Positions 1-8,207 of a stretch of DNA of 21,019 nucleotides are shown one piece after another. The stretch lies in IMG/VR virus record IMGVR_UViG_3300021368_000141, positions 1 through 21,019 of that record; one strand, written 5' to 3'. Both the position numbers and the translations under genes were made by a program. Numbering within the stretch: position 1 is the stretch's first letter; every line of letters begins with the position of its first letter. Below the pieces are notes generated by a model. The model was not told the DNA's origin and made no database searches. It saw nothing but the letters and a program-made list of their open reading frames with translations. This stretch comes from a virus.

Positions 1-1420
1 TGTTGAAACTTCTGCTAGTACGCAAGTTCACGATTTAACAAGCGATAGTGTAACAAGTGGCGCAATAGACATTTCGCAAGGTGTATTTACGCAAAATCAC
101 CCATTTGCAACGTCTGATATAACACTTGGCAATGTAGAAATAGATACAACAACTTGTATATTTTCTTTTGATTTTGCCGCTTCAGACATTAACTACGGTA
201 CGCCGACAGTAGGTCAAACATCTATTAGCCAAATACATAATATTGAAGCGGTTTATAATGGTAGACCCGCTGATGTGCCTACTCTTACAATGTTTGAAGA
301 CGAAACATTTAGTGCGCCTGATGTATTTACTGGAACAGTAAGAGTTTCGCCCGCCGTATTTATCCAAGACCATTTGTTCGCAAGCGCCGATATAACTACA
401 GAAGCGCCGAGCGTTGATAACGTAGTAATAACAGGAAATCATGTTTTAACATCTGATGATGTAACATCTGGTGCGGTAACGGTAGACGATACAAATGCTG
501 TTATACAAATAGAATTTTTAAGCGACGATGTTACAAGCCAAGCACCAAGTATAGACCAAACTGGCATTACCCAAATACACAATTTAGAGCCAACAATTTC
601 TATTGGAGGCGTAGCAGTACAAACAACGGCTATAACTCAACTTCATTTCTTAGCGGGTAATGATGTCATTTCGGCAAATGTAGAAGTTCAAGAAACTAAA
701 AACCCTTGGGATGGCGCGACTGATTTAGACGATGAAAATTATACACAAATACCAGAACCTTCTGATGTTTGGTCAACCGCCACCGCCGCATCAACGCCAA
801 CATTTACTACTCAAACACCTAATCAATTAGGTGATTTCTTAATACATACCGAACCCGCAACCACTATAGACAATACGTTCCAACTAAAAACTCATGACAT
901 TACAAGATTTAAAAATAAAAAAGTTGTGTTTTATTTTGGGCACACACTAAGAACAAGTGGATTTGGCGGGTATTTCTGGCGGGGCGATTTGCAATTAGAT
1001 AATATGACCATTGGCGATAATTACTACAGTTTCCAAGATGCAAGCGGTTGGTCAACATCTAATTATAGTGTAAATCCAAAAGAAAGCGATTTTAATAACA
1101 TAACTAGTTGGACAAGTGTATCAAGCAGTTATGTAACTGGTCGATGGCTGCAAACTTCGGGCGGTACACCAAGTCAATATACAGGTATTACATTAAGCAA
1201 TAACGCTTATTATTTTTATACGGAAAGCACTAGTACAGATTGGGGTCATACCTTTTGGCTTCGTAGTCCAACGATAGATTTAGGCGATAATACTGAATTT
1301 AAATATTATTTAGGCCGCTACGGTTATGCTATAGGCGAGTTTAATGTTTGGGTAAAAGTTTTAGATGTTCCTTTTACGGAACAAACTGATAATAGTTCAA
1401 CATGGACGGATGCAGCATAA
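1..1420 (+). CDS. Tail fibre / receptor-binding structural protein, 5' end missing
   Basis: The reading frame is open from base 2, so the first ATG at 275 is internal and the gene begins outside the window. The first ~230 visible residues are imperfect ~22-residue repeats (H-x-L-x-S-D-D-V-T-S-G-A-x-x-V/I, ending in I-x-Q), rich in Thr, Ser, Asp and Val, as in elongated beta-structured phage fibres. The last ~200 residues are different and aromatic-rich. Near the C-terminus, YYFYTES, then LRSPTIDLG, then GRYGYAIGEFNVWV resembles the core of MAM/concanavalin-like beta-sandwiches, which suggests a glycan- or receptor-binding tip. The next two genes also look like fibre components. The fibre role is inferred from repeats, composition and position; the MAM-like likeness is by eye only. 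Confidence 0.7.
   Translation, partial: VETSASTQVHDLTSDSVTSGAIDISQGVFTQNHPFATSDITLGNVEIDTTTCIFSFDFAASDINYGTPTVGQTSISQIHNIEAVYNGRPADVPTLTMFEDETFSAPDVFTGTVRVSPAVFIQDHLFASADITTEAPSVDNVVITGNHVLTSDDVTSGAVTVDDTNAVIQIEFLSDDVTSQAPSIDQTGITQIHNLEPTISIGGVAVQTTAITQLHFLAGNDVISANVEVQETKNPWDGATDLDDENYTQIPEPSDVWSTATAASTPTFTTQTPNQLGDFLIHTEPATTIDNTFQLKTHDITRFKNKKVVFYFGHTLRTSGFGGYFWRGDLQLDNMTIGDNYYSFQDASGWSTSNYSVNPKESDFNNITSWTSVSSSYVTGRWLQTSGGTPSQYTGITLSNNAYYFYTESTSTDWGHTFWLRSPTIDLGDNTEFKYYLGRYGYAIGEFNVWVKVLDVPFTEQTDNSSTWTDAA
26..690 (+). repeat. Degenerate ~66-bp (22-residue) coding repeats in the tail fibre
   Basis: About eight diverged units can be laid out in the protein. Recurring landmarks are HDL/HPF/HNI/HVL/HNL/HFL followed by SDDVTSGA-like and SVDxxxITQ-like segments. 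They are conserved more as protein than as DNA, which points to an old structural repeat array rather than recent tandem duplication. Confidence 0.6.
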
Positions 1421-1452
1421 CGTGATAAGATGATGATAATTAGGAGATTAAC

Positions 1453-1971
1453 ATGGCAATAACAATCACTAAGCCCACTGTTGGTGGTTCCGAAGATAGT
1501 TGGGGAACTACTATCAACAACGCGCTCGATAATATTGCGGCAACATTAAACGGTACTAATACAACAACTATCGCGCCGCAAATGACAAGTTTTGTTTTAG
1601 ATAACACTACGGTTAATGCCACAGGTGCAGAATTAAATGTTTTAAGTGGTATCACGGCAAGCACAACAGAACTTAATAAATTAGATGGAACCCCCGCAGG
1701 TTTAACATCAACAGAAATAGGATACCTTGACGGTGTAACAAGTGCTATCCAAACGCAATTAGATGCTAAAGCACCCACTGCAAGCCCTACACTAACGGGT
1801 ACAACAACAGTTTCGACGATAGCATTACCGCAAAACTGGACGATTTCAGTTTCGGGAACAGGTGCAAGTAGTTTTTTAAAAGTTGCATATAACGGAACAA
1901 ATATCCTGTCATTATCAACGGCAGGGGCATTAATAGTAGAAGACAACGTAACAGCTTTTGGTTCGGCTTAA
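1453..1971 (+). CDS. Tail fibre-like protein with ELNxLDG repeats
   Basis: 172 aa. An AGGAG ribosome binding site lies just before the ATG. Residues ~55-100 carry successive copies of the T/A-ELN-x-L-x-G and TEIGYLDG motif (GAELNVLSG, TTELNKLDG, STEIGYLDG), followed by QTQLDAKAPTASPTLTG. This motif is a hallmark of fibre and appendage proteins in many marine phages and is thought to form trimeric stalks. The N-terminus (AITITKPTVGGSEDSWGTTINNALD) is typical of such proteins and may be the attachment part. Its stop overlaps the next start (TAATG), so the two fibre genes are probably translated together. Family assignment rests on motif recognition; the receptor is unknown. Confidence 0.75.
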   Translation: MAITITKPTVGGSEDSWGTTINNALDNIAATLNGTNTTTIAPQMTSFVLDNTTVNATGAELNVLSGITASTTELNKLDGTPAGLTSTEIGYLDGVTSAIQTQLDAKAPTASPTLTGTTTVSTIALPQNWTISVSGTGASSFLKVAYNGTNILSLSTAGALIVEDNVTAFGSA

Positions 1972-2708
1972 TGACGCTACAGACAGAAGGGGCGATTTCG
2001 CTTAACGATATTAACATAGAGGCGGGTAATTCTTCGGGAAGCACTTGCTCGTTAAATGACGCTGCTATTAGAGATTTAATTGATAAAGCGGCAAATGCGA
2101 CTAGTTCTTTTGAAGACTTTTATGGGGCGTCAAGCACTATTACTTTTACCTATGAAATTATAGGCGCGGGTGGTGCAGGAGGTTACGGTAGGTCTGACGG
2201 TAGCGGTTCGGGTACTGCTCCATCAGGTGGCGCTAGTTCGTTGTCTGGCTCTGGTTTTAATACAGTTACATCGCAAGGTGGTGCGGGTGGTCAGAATAGT
2301 GTTCTTGGACCAAGCACTATAGCAGGGAGAGACGGCGAGGCATCACACTACGGCGCAGGTGGCGCAGGTGGTGGTAATAATGGTGGCGGTGGTAATGCGC
2401 ACCTTGATGGTAAAGACGCACCGACAACATCTTATGGTGCGGGCGGCGGCGGCGGCGGCTCAGATAGTAGTGGTTTCTTAGATGCCGCAGGGTATGCAGG
2501 AGAAGGCGGTTCGGCGGCTTCAAGGCTAACAGGTTCAATAACAGTCGAAGCAGATACAACTATTACAATCACAATAGGTGTGGGTGGTACTGGACCGACT
2601 GGCGAGCAAGGTAGAAATGGTGGTAACGGAGCGAACGGTTATGCAAAAATTACAGTTGACGGTACAGCAACAACCTTTACGTCAAGCGGCACTTTAGTAA
2701 TTCAATGA
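1971..2708 (+). CDS. Glycine-rich tail fibre / adhesin-like protein
   Basis: 245 aa, translationally coupled to the preceding fibre gene (TAATG). The first ~55 residues (ISLNDINIEAG ... CSLNDAAIRDLID ... SFEDFYGASS) are a short module seen at the N-terminus of many marine phage structural proteins and probably dock the protein onto the virion. Residues ~60-225 are extremely glycine-rich, with runs such as GAGGAGG, GGGNNGGGG and GAGGGGGGS, then a beta-type ending (ITITIGVGGTG, YAKITVDG, TFTSSGTLVIQ). Glycine-rich loop domains of this kind occur in phage adhesins, where they can form polyglycine-II sandwiches that recognise the host surface. The adhesin role is inference. Confidence 0.65.
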   Translation: MTLQTEGAISLNDINIEAGNSSGSTCSLNDAAIRDLIDKAANATSSFEDFYGASSTITFTYEIIGAGGAGGYGRSDGSGSGTAPSGGASSLSGSGFNTVTSQGGAGGQNSVLGPSTIAGRDGEASHYGAGGAGGGNNGGGGNAHLDGKDAPTTSYGAGGGGGGSDSSGFLDAAGYAGEGGSAASRLTGSITVEADTTITITIGVGGTGPTGEQGRNGGNGANGYAKITVDGTATTFTSSGTLVIQ

Positions 2709-2724
2709 TAAGAGTTTATTAGCT

Positions 2725-4767
2725 ATGTCTGAAAATATCACTTTAAAAATTCCAAAAGGTATTTATGCAAACGGAACTGCTAGAAGCCAAAAGGGTCGGT
2801 GGAACTCAGGAAATTTTGTAAGATGGATAGACGATGCTATAAGGCCAATAGGCGGCGTTAGAAGGTGGGTAACATCAGCGCAACCCTCTAAAAAATGGCG
2901 CGGAATACATTCTTGGCTTGATTTATCAAAAACTAAATGGATTGCCTTCGGTGCTTACGACCAGTTTAAAGCATCAAAAGGTGCGGGTGACGTTTTTTAT
3001 GATTTAACACCGCATGATTTAGTGGATGGCAGAGAGGACGCTGACTACGAAGACGGTTATGGGTACGGCTTTTATGGCAACGGCACTTATGGTATGCCTA
3101 TATCGCAAAACCAAGATGGACAATTAGACCCTGTTACAACTTGGTCTATTGATAACTTTGGCGAGGTTTTAATAGCTTGTTCATCAGATGACGGCCGTAT
3201 CATGGATTGGGATTTAGATACGGTTGGCGGTACTAACCTTTTAGCAAATGGCGATTTTTCTTTAGGATTTGGCACTATATCATCAAGTAATGGCGGTTTA
3301 GGCGGCGGCGGTTGGGTCGAAGCGGGACCAGGTGCGGGAAGCGGAACAGGTTGGGAAATAGACACAACAACCAACACGGCAACCTTTTTAGGCAGTACTA
3401 CATTTGCATCATCGACCTATATGAAAAACGTAGTTAAAGGTCTAACAATAGGTAAAAGATACAAATTTAGAGTAGCAACGGTTGAGGATAACGATTTAAA
3501 TGTTTCTATAAAAAACGCTAATAATAGTTTTGAAACCAATGTTTTAACTGGAAATGCTATTTTTAGAAGTTTGTATTTAAATAGTTTAAATGAATACCAA
3601 CCAGAGTTTGACGCAACAACAACAGAAGTGACCATAGAATTATACGGCGACACTTTCGCAAGCCAATCGCCACAAGACGATACAACTATTTCGGGTTGTT
3701 CATTGCGAGCATTGCCAGTTTTAACGCCTATAGCAAATGCGCCGACAAACAATAAAAGTATTTTAGTAACTGACGAAAGATTTGTTTTTGCTCTGGGTTC
3801 GGGGGGAAATCCTAGAAAGGTCGCTTGGAGTGACCGCGAAGACCGAAACACTTGGACACCTGCGGCAACTAACGAAGCGGGTGACATAGAAATATCAGAT
3901 GTTGGCGATATAATGTGCGGCGTAAAAACTAAAGGCCAAACGGTTGTTTTGACTACTACATCAGCGCATAGTTTTAAATATACGGGTCCACCATATGTTT
4001 ATTCTACCAGTATAGTTGGTCAAAATTGTGGCGTTATTTCTGCAAAAGCGGCGGCAAATACAGAAGTTGGCGTTTTTTGGATGGGTGACAATGGTTTCTT
4101 TTATTTTGATGGTAACGTGGTTAGAGATTTAAAATGCGAAGTTCACGACCATGTTTTTCAAGATATAAACATGGGTCAAAAGTCTAAAATATTTTGTTGG
4201 GTAAATAGTAAATATAATGAAATTTGGTGGCATTATTTAAGCGCATCAACAATAGACAGCCCTAATCAGACTATTGTTTTTGAGGAGCCAGAAAAATACG
4301 TTTCATATAATTATGTTGAAAATTATTGGATGGTCGGAGACTTTGGTAGCGCAAGAACTGCGGGCATGGACAGAGGTGTTTTTCAATATCCGATGTTAAT
4401 GTATAATCTTGGTTTAGTAAATTTTCCCTCAACTGCATATATTTTCGAGCATGAAGTTGGCACATCTTTATCCGATGGCGCATATGTGGAAAGTGGCGCA
4501 ATAGAAATTGGCGAAGCGGATAACGTAATGAAAGTCTTAAACGCTTATCCAAGCATAGAAGAACCGACAGATGCAGCTATAGGGTTATATGTAAGACAAC
4601 ATGAAGGCGATAATTGGGGTTATATGCATAACTTAAATGATGGCACAGGAAAAGAAAATGTACGTTTTACTGGGCGTCAATTAAAGATGCGTGTTTATGG
4701 CGAAGAAGATACCGATTGGCGTGTTGGTGATTTACGATTAGAAGTTAAAAAAGGCGGGAAAAGATAA
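2725..4767 (+). CDS. Nozzle/stabilisation-like tail protein with an inserted beta-sandwich-like module
   Basis: 680 aa. The N-terminus (LKIPKGIYANGTARSQKGRW ... VRWIDDAIRPIGG) and the segment at ~340-480 (VTDERFVFALGS, KVAWSDREDRNTW, FWMGDNGFFYFDG) match the beta-propeller style of podovirus tail proteins that close the portal channel, such as P22 gp10 or T7 gp12. Residues ~171-332 look like an insertion: it opens with NLLANGDFS, has a glycine-rich stretch, a YKFRV strand and a TTEVTIELYGDT strand, and ends in ISGCSLRAL, the pattern of a carbohydrate-binding beta-sandwich. The propeller pattern resumes directly after it. No strong ribosome binding site is visible. Its stop overlaps the next start (TAATG). 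The nozzle role is inferred from motif style and position. Confidence 0.65.
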   Translation: MSENITLKIPKGIYANGTARSQKGRWNSGNFVRWIDDAIRPIGGVRRWVTSAQPSKKWRGIHSWLDLSKTKWIAFGAYDQFKASKGAGDVFYDLTPHDLVDGREDADYEDGYGYGFYGNGTYGMPISQNQDGQLDPVTTWSIDNFGEVLIACSSDDGRIMDWDLDTVGGTNLLANGDFSLGFGTISSSNGGLGGGGWVEAGPGAGSGTGWEIDTTTNTATFLGSTTFASSTYMKNVVKGLTIGKRYKFRVATVEDNDLNVSIKNANNSFETNVLTGNAIFRSLYLNSLNEYQPEFDATTTEVTIELYGDTFASQSPQDDTTISGCSLRALPVLTPIANAPTNNKSILVTDERFVFALGSGGNPRKVAWSDREDRNTWTPAATNEAGDIEISDVGDIMCGVKTKGQTVVLTTTSAHSFKYTGPPYVYSTSIVGQNCGVISAKAAANTEVGVFWMGDNGFFYFDGNVVRDLKCEVHDHVFQDINMGQKSKIFCWVNSKYNEIWWHYLSASTIDSPNQTIVFEEPEKYVSYNYVENYWMVGDFGSARTAGMDRGVFQYPMLMYNLGLVNFPSTAYIFEHEVGTSLSDGAYVESGAIEIGEADNVMKVLNAYPSIEEPTDAAIGLYVRQHEGDNWGYMHNLNDGTGKENVRFTGRQLKMRVYGEEDTDWRVGDLRLEVKKGGKR

Positions 4768-5114
4768 TGCCAGTTATACCGCCAGTTATCGGTCAAGACA
4801 TAAAACAATGGGGACAAGAAATTAATTTATTTCTAAATAGAAATTTAGGCCGTATTTTTCATAAAACACAAAGCGATATACCTTCAGATAATGGAATTTT
4901 TTTATGGGATGAAGACAAAGGTTATCCCGTAGTTTCTGCGGGTGGCGCGTTTAAACAGTTAGCTCTAAAACAAACAACGCCTAGTGCAAACATAGGTGCG
5001 GCGGGCGATACGACTGGAATGATAGCATGGGATACTAACTACATTTATATAAGTGTAGGGGATTATGATGGTTCGACAGCTATATGGAAAAGAGTGGCAT
5101 TAAGTACATGGTAA
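4767..5114 (+). CDS. Small tail-associated protein, function unknown
   Basis: 115 aa, coupled to the nozzle-like gene by TAATG. The N-terminus (QDIKQWGQEINLFLNRNLGRIF) reads as an amphipathic helix that could dock onto a virion complex. The rest is beta-rich with repeated G-xx-W-D-x-xx-Y patterns (NGIFLWDEDKGYP, GMIAWDTNYIYISVGDYDG). Similar small proteins sit beside tail genes in marine podoviruses. I cannot assign a precise role; a fibre-attachment or trimeric cap protein is possible. Confidence 0.6.
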   Translation: MPVIPPVIGQDIKQWGQEINLFLNRNLGRIFHKTQSDIPSDNGIFLWDEDKGYPVVSAGGAFKQLALKQTTPSANIGAAGDTTGMIAWDTNYIYISVGDYDGSTAIWKRVALSTW

Positions 5115-5175
5115 AGTGTAGGGGTGTTAAATTACACAAATTATGCTATAAGGAAATTAATAAACGGAGTTTGTT

Positions 5176-5952
5176 ATGGGTGTAATGGATTTTTTATTTG
5201 GTACGGAAAAATCATCTGAAATGGAACCTCGTATGAAAGAGGCTAGAAATTTCATTTTAGACCAAATGATGAAACAGTATTTAGCGGGACCCGTAAATGT
5301 TCCTAAATACTTTGCGCCAATCGACCAAGCAAGATATTCGGGGGCTAATTCGTTATTAGGCTCTTTGGGCTTAGACACTGTTGCGGCACCTTCTATGCAA
5401 ACAGAAATGGTAAACGGCATGAACGTTTATTCTAGCGAACCTTTTCAAACAGAAATGGAAGCAAATTTTGCTGCAAAATACCCTGCGCAATACGAATATT
5501 TAAAATCTATGTATATGGACCCAGTAACAGGCGAAAGAAATCCGACAGCAATGTTAAACGCTATAAATGCAGTATCGGGAAGCGGCGGCGGTGGTTCTGG
5601 CGGCGGCGGTAGTGGCGATAATAGAATACCAGTAAATACTGGAACAAATTATGCGGCAAATGTTTCTGATGGAGACGGACCCTACGAAAAAATAATAGGA
5701 TACGGTCAAAACGATAATAACGATGTTGTTGCTATAGGTTACGGCGGCGGCATGGTTGACCCTAGTTTAGCAAAAGCGGCGGGTTATAATTATCGTGACG
5801 ATAACCCTTATGATTATTCGATAGGCGACCATTTCAGCGCAATGAAAGACGATATAAGTAACATTAAATCAAATGTTGTTAATGATATAGTTTCAATTTT
5901 TAGCGACGATGACGATGATGACGATGATAGTGGATTTTTGGGGATTTTCTAA
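5176..5952 (+). CDS. Putative virion protein with Gly4Ser linker and octa-aspartate tail
   Basis: 258 aa. A GGAG ribosome binding site precedes the ATG, which follows a 61-bp intergenic gap. Residues 1-130 form a compact, helix-rich N-terminal region (MGVMDFLFGTEKSSE ... YLAGPVNVPKYF). Residues ~134-147 are an S-G-rich linker with two GGGGS units. Residues ~150-240 are Gly/Asn/Tyr/Asp-rich. Residues 244-251 are eight aspartates, followed by a hydrophobic end (SGFLGIF). It lies directly before the ejection-type genes and overlaps the next start (TAATG). No domain is recognised; a role in the virion interior or tail is inferred from position only. Confidence 0.6.
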   Translation: MGVMDFLFGTEKSSEMEPRMKEARNFILDQMMKQYLAGPVNVPKYFAPIDQARYSGANSLLGSLGLDTVAAPSMQTEMVNGMNVYSSEPFQTEMEANFAAKYPAQYEYLKSMYMDPVTGERNPTAMLNAINAVSGSGGGGSGGGGSGDNRIPVNTGTNYAANVSDGDGPYEKIIGYGQNDNNDVVAIGYGGGMVDPSLAKAAGYNYRDDNPYDYSIGDHFSAMKDDISNIKSNVVNDIVSIFSDDDDDDDDSGFLGIF

Positions 5953-6683
5953 TGATTGGCGATAATGTTTTTGATAATGTAGTAAATTTACAAACAGATG
6001 CGGTAAATACAACAACCGACAGAAAAGATTATTATACCGATGCCGCAGGGATGTATAACCAGATAGGCAATATAAGTTTAGACCCAAATGCTTATAAAGC
6101 ATATATGAACCCTTACACTGATGAAGTTATAAACAGAACTGGCGCGGACATTTTAAGACAACAACAAGAAGCGCAAAATTTATTAGGGGCACAAGCACAA
6201 GCGGCGGGTGCTTTCGGCGGTTCTAGGTTTGGAGTACAGTCAGCCGTTCAAGCAGGTGAATACGATAAAAATTTTGGAGACATGGCCGCTAAGTTAAGAA
6301 TGCAAGGCTACGATAATGCGCAAAACCTAGCTATTACAGATATGAACGCACAGGCTAATAATATGGCTACTGCCGCGCAAGGTTTGCAAGGTGTAGGTAA
6401 TAACTTAGGAAGTGTTGCTTCTGCCTATGGTGGTTTGGCTAATCAAATGTTCGGTCAAGGATTAGAAGGTCTTGAGCAACAAGCTTCGGCTTCAGAAGCT
6501 AAGAGAAAAGAGGAACAGCAAGTATTAGACGCTGCTAGGATACAATTACTTTTAAATCTTGGTTACGGCAAAGATGCTCTTACAGATTACGCAGGTCTAT
6601 TTACTGGTTTACCGAAAGATAGCGTAAGCACTGGTGGAGACGTTGGTTTATTAGATTTTTTATTAGCGATAAATAGTTTGTAA
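5952..6683 (+). CDS. Putative internal virion / DNA ejection protein
   Basis: 243 aa, rich in Ala, Gln, Asn and Gly, and predicted to be largely helical. The segment YMNPYTDEVINRT (~51-63), the Q/A-rich helix RQQQEAQNLLGAQAQAAGAF (~69-88) and GGSRFGV (~89-95) are the pattern of internal virion proteins in marine podoviruses that leave the capsid with the DNA. The following ~110 residues are an uninterrupted amphipathic helical region. The ATG overlaps the preceding stop. Assignment is by composition, motif and position ahead of the lysozyme-domain protein and portal. Confidence 0.65.
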   Translation: MIGDNVFDNVVNLQTDAVNTTTDRKDYYTDAAGMYNQIGNISLDPNAYKAYMNPYTDEVINRTGADILRQQQEAQNLLGAQAQAAGAFGGSRFGVQSAVQAGEYDKNFGDMAAKLRMQGYDNAQNLAITDMNAQANNMATAAQGLQGVGNNLGSVASAYGGLANQMFGQGLEGLEQQASASEAKRKEEQQVLDAARIQLLLNLGYGKDALTDYAGLFTGLPKDSVSTGGDVGLLDFLLAINSL

Positions 6684-6686
6684 AAA

Positions 6687-8207
6687 ATGGCAACATGGGA
6701 AGAAATTCAACAGGGTATCTTTGCAGGAGAAAGCGGTGGTGATTACAATGCTCTGTTTAATTTTCAAAATAGAGAAGATGGACGATTTAGTGATGTAAAA
6801 CTTACTGATATGACTATTAATGAAGCACTGGCTTTTGCTGACCCACAGGGCGATTATGCTCGCTACGTTGCTTCATTAAACGAAGGTCAGATTTCAACGC
6901 CGATGGGCGCATATCAAATAGTAGGAAGAACATTACGGGATGCTAAAAATGCTTTAAATTTAGATGGCGATGTAAAGATGACGCCTTCTGTACAAGATAA
7001 GATAGCTAAATGGATTTTAAAGACGCAAGGAACAAAAGCATGGGCAGGGTACAAAGGCGAAGAAGTCAGAGCAGGGGATACAAGTATGGCGCAACCTAAT
7101 AAATTAAACGCAATTCAAATGCAGCAAATGAGCCAACAGCCGCGTGGTTTGATGGGTATGCTACAGCAAACAGGTAATAAACTTAGAAATTTAGATTTAG
7201 GCGATGCGAATACACGAGCAGTAATTGGGTCGTTTTCTAGGTCGCCAGTAGGCGAAAAATTACGCCAGTTAAATATAGGCATGGCGGCAAGAGATGAAAA
7301 GTTAAAAAAAGTAAATACAACTTTGGCTTATCTTGATAGAGAGGAAGGCGGTAAGCCTTACGCAGATGCGATACGAGCAGGCGCTGATGCACAAGCTACA
7401 TTAAAAGATTTTTTAACAGCAACAGGCAAAACTGGCACAGACAACGTACAAAGTTCAGTTACACTGCCTAATTACGCAGGTTTTCTCGTTACAACTAAAA
7501 GCGGTGAGGTTTATGTAACGACTAGAGATAACCGCAGACTTACAGACCCAAAAGAAATAGATGAATACATATTAGCAGCACAAAATAATGAGGTTAAATT
7601 TGTAGGTGATAAATCAAAATCTCGTTCTGCAGGCACACAGCAAGGCAGATATGAATTTATGACTAAAATTGAAAGTGCAAAAGGGTTCGCCGCTAAGAAA
7701 GTTGAATGGGTTAATGGGGTTTATAAACAATCTGCGAATATCGACAATACTGTTCGATTATATAAGCAAGCACTAGAACAATTAGACAAAGGTGCCTCAA
7801 CTGGTAGAATTGCGCAGATTATACCGACTACAAGTGCTGTAACAGCGTTATTAGACACTATAGGTGGCGAACTTGGGTTAGATGTTATTGGTAGTGTTAC
7901 TTTCGGTGCGTTATCTGAAGGTGAACTTAACTTAGCAATGGATTTAGGTATGCCTAAAGATGATTTATCGCCACCAGAGTTAAGAGAATGGTTGCTTGAA
8001 AGAATAGATGCAAAAGAAAAAGCTTCAATAGCTCTCAAAGATACAGCCGCTTACTTGTCGCAAGAAAACGTAACAATAAACGATTATTATACTAAATATT
8101 TAGGAATAAACCCTACGGCGGATAATAAAACGCAAAATAATAAAACGACACAACCAGTAACTTCAGACAACCCATTAAAATTAAATTTTGGTGATGAGAG
8201 TAAGTAA
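6687..8207 (+). CDS. Virion protein with N-terminal lysozyme/transglycosylase-like domain
   Basis: 506 aa. Residues ~5-125 carry a lysozyme-superfamily signature: GESGGDYNALF, with E15 as the likely catalytic glutamate, then GAYQIVGRTL (~74-83) and a helical IAKWILKTQG segment. This is the arrangement of phage muramidase/SLT-type domains. The remaining ~380 residues are helical and charged, as in ejection proteins that carry a peptidoglycan-cutting head (compare the role of T7 gp16). It probably opens the cell wall locally during infection, while the M15 peptidase at 16451 serves lysis. It starts three bases after the previous stop, in the same frame, with no obvious ribosome binding site, so it may depend on re-initiation. 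The next gene abuts its stop. Confidence 0.7.
   Translation: MATWEEIQQGIFAGESGGDYNALFNFQNREDGRFSDVKLTDMTINEALAFADPQGDYARYVASLNEGQISTPMGAYQIVGRTLRDAKNALNLDGDVKMTPSVQDKIAKWILKTQGTKAWAGYKGEEVRAGDTSMAQPNKLNAIQMQQMSQQPRGLMGMLQQTGNKLRNLDLGDANTRAVIGSFSRSPVGEKLRQLNIGMAARDEKLKKVNTTLAYLDREEGGKPYADAIRAGADAQATLKDFLTATGKTGTDNVQSSVTLPNYAGFLVTTKSGEVYVTTRDNRRLTDPKEIDEYILAAQNNEVKFVGDKSKSRSAGTQQGRYEFMTKIESAKGFAAKKVEWVNGVYKQSANIDNTVRLYKQALEQLDKGASTGRIAQIIPTTSAVTALLDTIGGELGLDVIGSVTFGALSEGELNLAMDLGMPKDDLSPPELREWLLERIDAKEKASIALKDTAAYLSQENVTINDYYTKYLGINPTADNKTQNNKTTQPVTSDNPLKLNFGDESK

Noticed and set aside
1440-1946. 168-aa open frame on the minus strand
   Set aside because: Lies wholly antisense to the ELNxLDG fibre gene, has no ribosome binding site, and its Val/Pro/Ala-rich sequence mirrors the Thr/Asn/Gly codons of the real gene.
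5115-5175. Possible promoter in the 61-bp gap before the 258-aa gene
   Set aside because: A TATAAG is present but no -35-like hexamer at 16-18 bp; read-through from the upstream late genes is enough.
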